Assembly (NCBI GenBank): GCA_973895155.1
Contig: OZ316892.1
Span: forward strand, 17,856,001 to 17,920,000
Direction: 5' to 3'
Length of the DNA stretch: 64,000 nt
Source: Marsupella aquatica
Taxonomy: Eukaryota > Marchantiophyta
Each line of letters begins with the position of its first letter. Positions within the stretch are counted from its first letter, which is position 1. Position numbers and translations under genes: made by a program. The notes beneath the pieces are model-generated. The model searched no databases. It was given only the letters and a program-made list of their open reading frames with translations, and was not told the origin of the DNA. This document shows positions 1-10,950 of this stretch, in pieces.

Positions 1-1700
1 CACTACTATGGCGTATCAGAATAAATGACTAACGAACGATTCAGCCGCAATTGGCTGAACAAATGACTGGGTAGACCTTTGAACTATGTAAAACTTCCGT
101 TCTAGATAGCTTCAATTTCGATTGCCTACTCATCCTCGGAGTTAACAGGTCTATCGAGGCAACGAGAGAGAGGAAGGGAAGCGGACAATGCTCATAGAAG
201 GAGTCTCAACTCTTTACACAACCTCAACGCAATCAAACAGTCAGAGCTGCCCAAACGATCCACGTTGGAGGATCTGCATTCCTCGAAACTAATCGAGGGA
301 GACGCACAGATAGTCCCTCTTCAACGGTGCCAGCCCTAAATACAGCTCCTTTAAGTACAGGCAAGCCTTCGAATCGACAAACTCAAATGCTTGACTTAGT
401 CTTTCGTTCGGCTCCCCATCTCGTTAGATGTACTCAAAAGCACATAAAGAGCTGCCCATTCTAGCCTTTCCCTTTCGCTTCACAGTGCGAAATTCGCAAT
501 TTTCACAGCAGACGTTCGAGAGAGCCAGATCCCCAAAACTGGTCCATTACATACGAAGGTGACAAAGGCAAGGGGGCCCCTAACCCATAGGTCCACTTTC
601 AGGATCAAATTCCCGCCTCTGCCCTCATCAGGATCTCATGTTCACAAGCTTCCCACTGATACACCCAAACCGACCAGACCAAAACCGAAGCACACTGAAA
701 TAAACGGTAATTGCATTTCTAGGTTTCGGGCCGAAATTGCAAGACCAGCAGAATCCCTACCATTTTGTCCACACTCGCGGGACAGCCTCAAAATCCTTCC
801 AGATCGACCAACCAGGGGACGGCAATGACGACGATGACGACCACAACCGACGACGACTAAAGACGATGAAGCCCCTCTCAAATGCAGCAAAGTCCTGTTC
901 CCCGCAGCAGCAGCCGCAGCTCGGCCGATCGAGAGGGCGGATTGCAGTCCGCCCTGCACAGGCGCCTCTGCTCCAGCAGCATCAGCGACGCTCGCTACTG
1001 CACTACATATTCGTTTGATCTCCCTTCCGTTCCCTAACGCTGTTTCCCAAGCTGGTTGGCTGGCTCCCACCACCGTCGTTCCTTCGATTCAGGCTCCTTT
1101 TTCACAATTGTAACGTCAATTTCCTGGTGTCGAGATCTCAGCTCAAACGAGGAGGACGAGCTGGATGAGGAGGACGCAGTAGAGGACCTACACGACCACC
1201 ACAGATAGGACGGTGCTACAGCACTAGTACGCGCGTAGAAAAACTCACACTGCTGCTGCTCCATGTGATGCGCGAGTGGGCTTTGCCTCGTGACAGCTTC
1301 ATCGATGCCTCGATCGATTGCTTCCTTCCCTTCCTTCGCCACAGTACTCTACTGTACTCGGAGTCTCGGACCGACAGCCTACTCACCGGCAATGACACCG
1401 GGAACGGTTCCCGACCCTCGCGCCGGCGATCTCGCCGAGTTCCGACGGCGAGTGGAAAGCGAAACGTTGTTTCCCGGTGGGGAAGCTAGTCTGCCTTCGC
1501 CGGGACCCGGTGAGGCTGGACCGGGAAATGCCCGTCAGCTTGGCCGGGAATCGTAAACGGACTGGAGTGCACGGTTCCGGATGCCGGAGGTGTAAAAGGC
1601 CCTGTCAGACTACCGGTTTACGCATGTCGGTTGGTTAGTCGCTGTGACACATGTACTCGACGGGGTGTAAAAGCTAATCTTTGTCATGATTTCCCATTTT
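1..1700. other. non-coding, GC-rich segment, no gene called
   Basis: I see no recognisable protein domain or spliced gene here. From about 780 to 1600 the sequence is GC-richer than what follows, with GACGAC and CAGCAG-type short repeats near 825-985 and several overlapping open frames on both strands that look compositional. It could be the promoter or 5' leader of a gene lying mostly outside the left edge, but nothing in the sequence proves this. Confidence 0.3.
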
Positions 1701-1800
1701 AATTGAGGTAGAGTTTTTTGAAAACCATGACTAAAATGCAACATGTAGATAAATTACTTAAGGCATTTTGTTATAATCTTGAAGATAATATATTAATTTA

Positions 1801-1843
1801 TCTCCACTCAGTGCCATAAATAATTTATGGCACTGAGCGGAGA
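1801..1843. repeat. 43-bp near-perfect palindrome
   Basis: The arms read CTCAGTGCCATAAAT and ATTTATGGCACTGAG around a one-base centre. A further TCTCC/GGAGA pairing outside extends the hairpin to the full 43 bp. It lies in otherwise AT-rich non-coding DNA and is followed at once by a 24-bp tandem duplication. Confidence 0.85.
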
Positions 1844-1847
1844 ACTG

Positions 1848-1895
1848 AAAAGCTTGATAAAGCTCTGTGGTAAAAGCCTGATAAAGCTCTGTGGT
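1848..1895. repeat. 24-bp tandem duplication
   Basis: Two adjacent copies of a unit containing TGATAAAGCTCTGTGGT differ at one position (TT versus CT before GATAAAG). The pair sits immediately 3' of the palindrome at 1801-1843. Confidence 0.8.
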
Positions 1896-2529
1896 AAACC
1901 ACATAGGAGAGTTGTGAAGTGGAACTTATATGTTATCCATAAATCCTACATGGACAAGTCAAACCTAAATGGACTAGATTAAAATACAAATACATCTTAA
2001 ATATTGTCATTTACATTTCTATCCAGAAAGTACACTATGAGTGGCAGACCATCATTTTTGTCCAAAAACTACCTTGGCATTAGCTTGGTTACCACTTCTA
2101 TCCAAAAGGATTCTGTTAGTGGGTAAATTGATTGAAAGTTTTGCTACATTCTCCCAATATCCCTTTCCTTCCGAATAGTTATTCTAAACATAAAACTTAA
2201 GGTACATATCTGGCCGTTATGGTAGGTAAGACTTAGAATAAATTGAGCGTTTCATATTCTACTCATAACCCCTCAAATAGTTTGTTCAATGGACAAAACC
2301 AAAATGATTCAATTTTATTTGGAGATTTTTTTTTATGCTCATAATAGACCACAAAGCCCCACAAAGAGGGGGAAGCAAGCAGCACAAGACCCATTAACCA
2401 AGATAACAACTCTTACTAGGGTAGCCAAGAAGCAAATCCAAAGCCCAAATGAGTTCAATTGTCACAGAGGGATTGCAATGTTTTTACATTCTTCATTGAA
2501 ATTCTCCAAATGACTATTCAATTTTTGAA

Positions 2530-2890
2530 AACTTATTTTCATAGAGCATTGCTTTTGTTACCATGAATGTAGTAATTTAGTCATTGCGGAGCTAAAAGAA
2601 AATTTAATTTGCATGATAGTTGTTGTAGAATCCTAGTTTTCAGAGAGTGTTGCTCTGTTATAAAGAGGGTCATGAGTAATCTTGTTGGTGCAAAGATACG
2701 TATTTGAGATTTTAATCTACAAGAGGATTGTTGTCCAATCATATGTTTCAAAGAGCGCTCCACTTGTTACAAAGAGGGCTTGAGCAATTTCTGTTGCAAA
2801 GCCATCAGAAATTATGTTTTCTAGAGAGCGCTGCTCTTATTGCAAGGAGCGCTTGAAGTACTGTGCTGCTACAAAGCTACCGGAGATTGC
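2530..2890. repeat. degenerate tandem repeat, about four units of 75-105 bp
   Basis: Units beginning near 2535, 2638, 2745 and 2818 share a TTTTC(A/T)GAGAG(T/C)G(T/C)TGCTCT block, then TTGTTACAAAGAGGG and a TTGAGCAAT-like stretch. The copies are strongly diverged. No open frame runs through them. Confidence 0.6.
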
Positions 2891-4645
2891 AAATGTACAC
2901 ACAGATTGCGAACCTTTAGTCCTTTTTCATCCAAGCTCTTAATTGAATTTAGGTGCACCTAAATTCCCAACTTATGTGTTTTCATCCTGTTCAAGTTTCT
3001 CTTTTCAGATTGACGTTGACTGACATTAAAAGCATACAATATTGTAAGTTTATGTCGTAGAAAGTCTTAATGACCTGAGGGTTTCCAGAGCTAATATGGT
3101 ACACACACACAGTCTAGGCTTTTCAATTCAACAGAAGGGAATTGAGTGTCATGTTACTTTGAAAATACAAACTAGTGTAATTGTGACAGTGGGTGTGTAC
3201 CAGATCATATGCTTTTTCCACCCTTCCTAATAGAATGTGCCAAAAGAAACAAGTTGTGTCCGATGGTAAACATGGTCAAGCTCAACAAACCCTCCATTCC
3301 CTCATAACCCTAACATTTTGGAAACATCGAGCTTTTCACAGAGAGATGCTATAAACTGACATGTAACACTAAAGATTACATATTGTCAGTTTGTTCAGGA
3401 AGCACCAGCTGAAACCACTTACTTGCAAAAGTTCATTTTTGGGGAGTTCTTTCTGTGCTTCCTACGCTCCTACGACCCGACATGAAATGCCAAGAGTTGC
3501 CTCCAATCGAGACCTTTGACACCTAAAAGATTGCAACGGTAAGCCTCGCCACTTTGCAATCCAGTAATCAGACACTTGAAATTTTCCCCTACTGCACATA
3601 ATTTGAACGAGAGTAAGTTTAAAGGACTTCATGCGAAACGACTGCTCATTAACGGATGAACAAGTGTGATGTGAATCACACTCAACAGAAGGACGACAAC
3701 CACAGACTTAGCAATTGAGGCCCTCCAGCAAAATTCCTGGAGAGCAAGCTGCCAAAATAACAAGTTTGCAAATCGCTCACTGTTTCATGTAGATCTCAAG
3801 ATCTGGTGTTCACATATCTAAATCCACGACCAGTTCAGTTTCCACTTGCAGGAATCACTGCAAGGTCTCCGAGGAATGAAGAGTCTGTTTCATTCCAGAA
3901 TCTTTCGTTCTCATAAATCCACATTCCTGACTCAGCCAAGTTCAGGAAATGTTTTCTCAGGATCTCCACAGCACTTGAGTTACCTTACCTCTCACTCGAC
4001 TGGATGAATTCAACACACAAAGCCCGCCAAGATTCTGGGCACACATTCTAACAGAACTCTCCTTGTCACCTATTTCACCAAGTCTCTACGATTTAATCCT
4101 GCCCTAGTCGTGCAGTGAAATATTTCTTAGACTACAAGAGTTGATGTATGAGAGGAAAATCCAAGTCGAAAACTAACCTACTATAGAATGGATTTCGCTC
4201 CACCAACTTGTTTGGAAAGGCCATTCAATTGTTACAAACTACTACAACTACAAAGATGGAGGGCAGAACTGCTGTACTAAGCTTAACTCCCTACGAACTG
4301 AATACTGCGTGCAAAAGATACGATTCCTTCATGAGGACGTGATACAGGATAGTTAACAAGAAACTCGAGTACCACAGCCTCCAAGCCAGGGTCCTTACGT
4401 CATGGATGCTAGCATCCAAATCTAATGATCATAAGAAATTGAGAGGACCATGGCAGTACAGTCACTCCACAGCAACCTTCGCACATCCCGAACAATGTAC
4501 AAATCAAGAATCCTGCCCCCGTGTAGCAGCAACCGCGTTGGCGAAATGGCTGCAAAAGACAAGGTATTCTGCAAGAATCCCATTCTTCGTGACGAAATTC
4601 AGCGCTCTCTGAGGGACCAGATGGCAGAGGTCCTCTGTAGAAGCA
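2891..4645. other. intergenic / 3' flank of the E2 gene, no gene seen
   Basis: Between the degenerate repeats and the stop codon of the ubiquitin-conjugating enzyme I find no further exon or known domain. The part nearest 4646 presumably contains the 3' untranslated region of that minus-strand gene. An 18-base stretch AAGAAACTCGAGTACCAC near 4359 recurs near 10760, so a short dispersed element may be present. Confidence 0.4.
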
Positions 4646-7066
4646 TTATACTTTGTCATCATGGAACCACCAACGGGTCTCCTTTGGGGATCTACCATTC
4701 CGGCAATTCCTTACATAACGGTCATTATCTGGAGGTCTTGCCTGTGAATGTACCAAGCATGTTGATAAACACGTTAGTGGTCTATGTCCTACATAAAACT
4801 AAGAGAAAACAGGGCTAATCAGAGAAACACAGGAACCGACACAGTATGAAAGTCACCAACCACATTCTTCAGTAGTCTATCAAATAAAACGAAGGTCACA
4901 TGGGGCGCAGGCTAGATGTCTGCGCCTATCTTCATGAAAAAGACTCACAAAGAGGGCAGTACAGACTTCAGTAATTCCTAGACATGCACCAACAAGTGTA
5001 ACATGGGCCAGTTTGTGTTGGGGACGGAAAAGAAAGAACCCGTATGAATTAGACCGGTTAACAGGCAAAGGCGAAGGCAAATTACCAGAGAGCGGAAATC
5101 TAGAGAATCAAAAGACGAGGAAGTATCTAATCAAGCGGCGTAGCAGGAACTCTAAAATGCAGTGTCTTCGAAAGGACTACAGCTTATGTCATAAGTTGAC
5201 ATTGAAATTACATCTAGAACTTCAAACTTCGGGCGGTTCTGCACCAATGACTTATGCATGGACGGAGACACTACACGAAGAGGATGAAGTTGTACAGCAC
5301 AGTGCCTGATAGGCAAATAGCTTTGAAGTGCGTTGGAAAGCTTTGAGGAATTTGAGTTCAACAGCAGCTAGGATACAAGCTAGCAGTGAAGTAGGATCCA
5401 AGCTAAAACTGAAGCGTGGACCTGCGACTCCTAGGTATAAAGAGGATGGTGGAGAGAATCTCATGACCTTTCTGTATAACATAGACAGATCAAGGGCAGG
5501 AATCCCAACTAGAACGGCGTGCTATTCTTCAGCAAATCTGTTTCTCCATGAACTACCGTTTACCCCAAGAAACTATCAAATTTAGTATTCTTATCAATTG
5601 CAGAGAAGTGAAGGAGGAGATCAAACAGGTTTTTTACCTTCTGCGTGGCACTGGACAACATGGAAAGAATGCTGATGCAGATAGAGCTCACTGTCATTGC
5701 AGGTGACCAGGAGTCGTACAAGATATCTGCCACAGAACACAGTCCCTCAATTTAAAAAAATCTGATTTTAAGCAGCTTCCAATTGACAAAAAAGCCTTGA
5801 ACGGTTCCCGCAAAGTGAATTTGACCTTGCATATCTTCACATGACAATTTTGTGACCGCTTCACATCTTCACCTTGTATTGAGTTCCTCTTTCTTATCAA
5901 TACGTGATTCAGACAAAAAGCTTGATGAATTGCATGGAAATGAGGGTAGAATTGTACCAAGACATATGTGACCGTTGCTGTAGATGTGGGGGTGCAGCGG
6001 AGGCGACTGTATGAAGATGACCTAATAAAAACCCAACAGAGTAACCCTTTCAGGTGCCATTCAGACAAAGACAGACGGTCACAACGTGTGACTGCTTCGC
6101 ATTTCTAGATGTAACTATATTAGGAGTTTAATTCCTATGCTCCATTTCTATGCCAACTAAGTCGAACCTGCACTGTAGAAAGCTTCCATAAGCAGAGAGG
6201 GAAAGGTTGCCGCTAACGCAACTCGACCACTCAAAACGATAGAACAAACCAACGATCGAATCGTTTCTGCAATACCACAACCATACCTGAGGAGCCTCCA
6301 TAGGATAATTCTCGGGAAAGTCGACTTGCAATTGGTACTGCTCATTTGAATACAATGTGCCCGGCGCTCCTTGGACCTCAATTATCCACCTGCGATGTCA
6401 TAGGCACTTTCTGCCTCGTAAGGATTTCAACTTCCGGCAAAGGCCTCGGTCTGGACAAACCTAGGACCAAACTGAAACTTCAGAGAGGGATACGGAATTA
6501 GGGCATAAAAAGGGATTTCTAGGGGTCTGAAAAGCACCTCTGTAGGTTATCCGTGACCCTGTGCACGAATCCGGCAGGAGGATTGATTTGCCACTCCGCC
6601 AACTCTTTCTGCAAACGATTGGCTGCAATCCTACTAAGAGTCTGCACACGTCCAAGCCGAACACAAAGAATTGGTGCCTTACAAACGAACTACACGCAAC
6701 ATTTGGCAACGAGGAAGGAGGCCAACGGCGCAGCCCTCTCTCTTCACAAAACTAACTCCGTTTCCGGGTTCCAGTGAAGGTCACAGACACCCGGACGTTC
6801 TATGCACCCCATCCATGCTACGAATCTGCCGTGGAACATCTGAAAAGCATCCCACAGCATCCCTAGGGACCTGTGAATCGCAACAAGAAATTATACTAGT
6901 ATTCACTCTCCACCATGCCACACGCACACACGACTGAAATGCTGATACGTGACAACCGTTGCCCAAGAATCATGACACATCATACTGGTAAGGATGGGCC
7001 AACTATGGACGGCTGCTCGTGATTGACTGAATTCTTCACCTTCTGTGTTGGTGTAGATGTGCTCAT
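4646..7066 (-). CDS. UBC16-like: ubiquitin-conjugating enzyme E2, UBE2W / UBC16-18 type
   Basis: Accepts ubiquitin from E1 as a thioester and passes it to substrates, acting in cytosol and nucleus. Six exons in transcript order: 7066-7040, 6641-6538, 6389-6287, 6021-5958, 5726-5638, 4741-4646. All introns are GT-AG and phases close exactly, giving 160 residues, the usual length of the plant UBC16/17/18 group. The product starts MSTSTPTQK, then RIAANRLQKELAEW, the core FPENYPMEAPQVIF, the family-specific HPHIYSNGHICLDILYDSW with the catalytic Cys, and ends KETRWWFHDDKV. The HPH in place of HPN and the WWFHDDKV tail mark the W-type E2; in animals UBE2W modifies protein N termini (family knowledge). 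The tiny first exon carries only nine codons. The start was chosen because MSTSTPTQK joins TLSRIAAN at a phase-0 donor and matches family N termini. Nothing appears broken. Confidence 0.96.
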
Positions 7067-7774
7067 TGTTTATTCCCCAATTTCCGATCCCGCCGCTCCA
7101 CTCCTCTTGCGCTTTACTCCTCGTTCCAGCGTCTACACTTCAAGTCCGCGACCACCTCCCTCTCTCCCTTCCCTTCTCTTCCCAAGTTCCCCTCCGTCCC
7201 TCGCCAACTAAATAATTAAGTAGCGATCCTGTTTCAGATTCCAAAGGGATTCACCGCCTTTCCACACCACGCCCCCGCCAGGAGATTATCTTCTCCAGAA
7301 TTTGATCTCCCTCGGCTCGTCGTCTCACTAATGTGTTTCTGCGAGCTCGTGCGCCAGAAGGAAGACGCGGGCAGATGGATTGAATGCCTCAGAGTACAGT
7401 ACATCCCAACAATAGAAATCATCGGCAGCAGGAGCAGCGGCAGGAGCAGCGGCAGGAGCAGCAGAAACAACAACAACACACACGACAGGAGTGACGATGC
7501 TCGTGTAAGCAACGCGGATGGAATCGAGAGTTCTTCCCGGCAAGACGCTGCTAATAAAAATCGTTCCGGAGTGACTTCAACCCATCCTTTTCGATTCTGC
7601 TGCTCCTCTGTAACGCTATGCTTTGCCAGCAAGCCTCTGCTCGCTCCCCTTGCCTCGTCTCGCCTCGCCTCGCCTCGCCTCACGTGTAGAGTCCAAACTT
7701 GGACATAGAAGACGGCCTTCAGAGATGGGAGACAACAAACGAAGAGATCCTTCGCGGCCTGCTCTACCTCTTTC
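7067..7774. other. upstream region of the E2 gene with a 12-bp repeat
   Basis: This should hold the promoter and 5' leader of the minus-strand E2 gene. Near 7423-7464 a 12-bp unit (CGGCAGGAGCAG) is repeated about three times. Around 7655-7685 CTCGC-type pentamers repeat. No TATA box or second gene can be assigned with confidence. Confidence 0.4.
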
Positions 7775-7925
7775 CCTTGACCTGCCTTTCTTCCCTTTCC
7801 TTCCTTTCCTTTCCTTTCCTTTCCTTTCTTCCTTCCTTCCTTTCTCCCATTTCCTTTCATCCTTTCATCCTTTCTTCCTTTCCTTTCCTTTCCTTTCCTT
7901 TCCTTTCCTTTCCTTTCCTCAACTG
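7775..7925. repeat. (CCTTT)n microsatellite
   Basis: An imperfect CCTTT/TTCCT pentanucleotide array of about 145 bp, with an interrupted section near 7830-7875 (TTCCTTCC and CATCC variants). It creates a long low-complexity open frame on the minus strand that should not be read as a gene. Confidence 0.95.
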
Positions 7926-7933
7926 GGAGAAAA

Positions 7934-8370
7934 TAGTGTTTAGATGGATCACTCCCAGGAAAGTTGCACAGCCCAGATAAACCAGGGCACTTTTGACCCA
8001 ACAAAGGAAAATTGATATCTGAGTACAAAAAAGGTTTGGTTGCAGTCCATCTGGGCAACTCGTCAAAATGTTTAGGTTCATTGGGGCTTCAGTTTAGGTA
8101 CCTGACCTGACCTCTGCCTGGGACAATTAAAGGTAAAAAAATTTCCCCTCATTCCTTTCCAGTACCAGGAAAAACAATGCTCAGATGGACCACTCCTATG
8201 AATGTTGCAACCGGGACAGACCAGACAGATTTGACCCCCCAAAAAATTAATTGGTTTAGAAATGAGAAGTACTCCCTTAGCTGGGTTGGTTGCAGTCCAT
8301 CTACAGTAGGCACCTTGTCAAACATTAAGGTCCATCGGGGCTTCACTTTCCATACTTGACCTTCTGCCAT
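7934..8370. repeat. diverged direct duplication of a block of about 190 bp
   Basis: Copy 1 (about 7934-8125) and copy 2 (about 8170-8370) share, in order, TAGATGGA.CACTCC, AAGTTGCA/TGTTGCAAC, CAG.CCAGA, GGTTGGTTGCAGTCCATCT, and a GGGGCTTCA...CTGACC end. The copies are separated by about 45 bp. No protein motif is recognisable, so this is probably a decayed dispersed repeat. Confidence 0.65.
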
Positions 8371-10950
8371 CTCTGCCTAGGGCAAAGCCTTCATAAAGCT
8401 TTTTTAATTGTTTGCAACTTCCAGGGAAAATAGGGCCATGACCAAAGAGTTCCTTGGTTGCACTAGCTTGATTGCCCAAGCTTTGCTCAGGCCCAGAGTG
8501 CCTTGGTCACCTCTTCCCTCACCCAAAAACTTATCTTCACCCTAGAGTTCCACCCTAGAGGCTTCACTCTAGACCATAGGCTTCAGAGTGTACTAGTTGC
8601 ATGGAATTATTTGTTAGATGAAGTCTAAATGAATAGTCTTTCTTTCCATGGCAATGTACATGTTGCCCTCCCTCCCTCCCTCCTTTGCGAGTTGTGCTTC
8701 ACCCTCCTTCCTTCCTTTCCCTTATCTGGCCTCCTGCTCTCTCCTTGGGCACCCATCTTCTGCTAGGGGAATAGGAATAATTACTCGAGGCTGTGGCTGC
8801 CCCCAAGTTTGCCATGTGGAGAGAAGTGAGAAAGTGCTACAATTTTCTCCCCTGTCCCTACAGATAGAAGGAAGGACCACCATATAATTGTTTTGCAAAG
8901 CCCTCCCAGGCTCCTGAATCAGAACTGAATTAACGACTAATAAACCAAATAAAAACTTTTGACGAGCCTCTTTTAATTTGGTTGATATATTTTCCCATTT
9001 TCCCACTCTTCTTTGTGTACACTGGGTCTCCCCTTGAGATCAATGCCAGGTTCCATGGCAGGAAACACAAGCTCTCCAGGAATACTGGGGTGTGTGGATA
9101 TGGGGGACAACCAAGTATTACACATTCGCTCTAACATGGTGTGCCCTAGGACCAGGAGGGTGGGAGGGGGAGTATGACATCAGGGGCCATTTAGGTATGG
9201 TGTCTACTAGTCCTACATGACAAGGAAATGGGCTCAAGTAAGTGTTGATGTGGAGTGTTTATTTTGTCTTGATCACCTTCTAGTCGTAGTCTAAGCATGT
9301 CCCAACTTTGGCTCCTTCATTGAAGTGACTTGCATTTATAAAAAATTGTCTTAAAAGATTTTTGATCTGTAATCTAGTTTTAGAACAAGAGGTGGTCCCT
9401 GAGGACCCTCCAGCTTGCCTTGGTGAAAAAATCACAAGTACCTCCAATGTCATGTAAAGCCACCCTCTGTCACTCTTTTCCCACTCTTCTTTGTGTACCC
9501 TGGTCTCCCCTTGCCTGCCAAAGGCTGGTCTGGTCCTGTCTGGTCTCTCCCTTCATCTCAGTAAGTCTGGGGTTGTGTCTTCCCAGACCGGTCAAATTTG
9601 GTGTTGACCGATCTGGAGGGAAAAGGCTTCCCAGACTGCGAGTCTGTCGGATTGCAATTGCATTTAATCCGGTGGCCCGGTCCCCACTGAACATAATCAC
9701 GGGTACAGTACATGCCATTTGACTCCAGGTCCTCTAGTATGACCCTACTAGACATGGTAGATTGGTAGTCGAGGTGGCCGTCCTCTAAAGTGAGTTCTGT
9801 ACCTTCGTCAGTCAGCATAATCAATTGTACAGTGCGCATAATCAATTATCCAGTGCGCAGGTACGGTTCGGGCTTTATTGCAGCTGAACAATTCTCCTCA
9901 TTGAGAATTGAAAAGGCACCACGGTAGTGACCTCTTCTTTCTCTGCGTGGATAGGTTATTCTATTTGGGATAGGAGCTGGGGTGGCTCTTGTTTGATGGA
10001 AAACTATGGATATCCCAGCCGCTTATAAGTTTGAAAGTTTTGGACAATGCTTCTAAGACCACCATTTTTAAAACTTGGCGAATCCTTCTAAGGAAACCTT
10101 GGTGAATCCAACTCACCCTAGCTAGTCCCTACTGTTTTTACGATAATAAGAAAGTGGTTTCATTTTCAAAACCTGGTCACAAAAATTAGTCGATAACAAA
10201 CTCAACATAATGAAAAAATGGTCTTGGCATAATAAAAGAAGTGGGCAAAACTTGATATTTTGTCCTCCCAGGGGCAGTGGCGGTTTGAGTCGTTGGAAGG
10301 CATTGCTGTTCGACCTGATTAAGCCTTTGTAGGCACTCATGAAACAAAACTGACAATAATGGGGAGATTCAACCCATTTTACATCTGCTGGCTTCGACCA
10401 ATCTCTTTTTAGGAAAGGATCCGTGGAGCCCCTCAGACTTTTGACCCATAGACCTTCGGTTCTCTCTTGGATGCTGTCCCCCTTCGTCTTGTATGCTGTC
10501 TCGTTGAAGGGAATTCAATCGGATGTCTCAAGGCAAAAAAGGACCCGAGGAGCCCAATCATTTCACAAATACAAAACCAAAAAACAAAACAATTTTTGGC
10601 AGAGAGAACTGAGCGCGTTTGATCCCGTAGCCTTAAAATATTGGGAGGCGGTAAAATTTGTAACCGAGAGGCATTGACATCATTCCAAACAGCTCAAATC
10701 TTATCTCCAAAATTTGCAGTGTCCATCTCCAAATGTACACAATTCCAACGACCAAGCTTAAGAAACTCGAGTACCACGACTCATTGTCAGTTTCAGAAAG
10801 CTTTTGGTTACACTAACCATCGTTCAGACCATTTTCAGCAGTTTTCTTCTATGTACAGAGATAATCCAGCTTCTTTGACCTACACAAGTGAGTATTGACC
10901 AGTCTAATGGCGGCACTTGCAATTAACTTGAAACAAACATTTGACTCCAT
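8371..10950. other. intergenic, short repeats only
   Basis: No gene recognised. A 36-bp direct repeat (TTTTCCCACTCTTCTTTGTG core) occurs near 8998 and 9477. A 21-bp tandem pair (CATAATCAATTGTACAGTGCG type) lies at about 9816-9857. The last few hundred bases should contain the 3' untranslated region of the chloroplast protease gene, which ends at 10951. Confidence 0.4.

Noticed and set aside
642-1342. Overlapping minus-strand frames of 143 and 102 codons
   Set aside because: They are low-complexity (poly-Ser, Ala/Gly-rich), overlap each other in different frames and show no domain; GC-rich leader or promoter DNA is a simpler explanation.
7234-8058. 274-codon open frame on the minus strand
   Set aside because: Most of it is translation of the CCTTT microsatellite (KERKGKERKG...) and CAG-type repeats, with no domain and no conserved composition outside the repeats.
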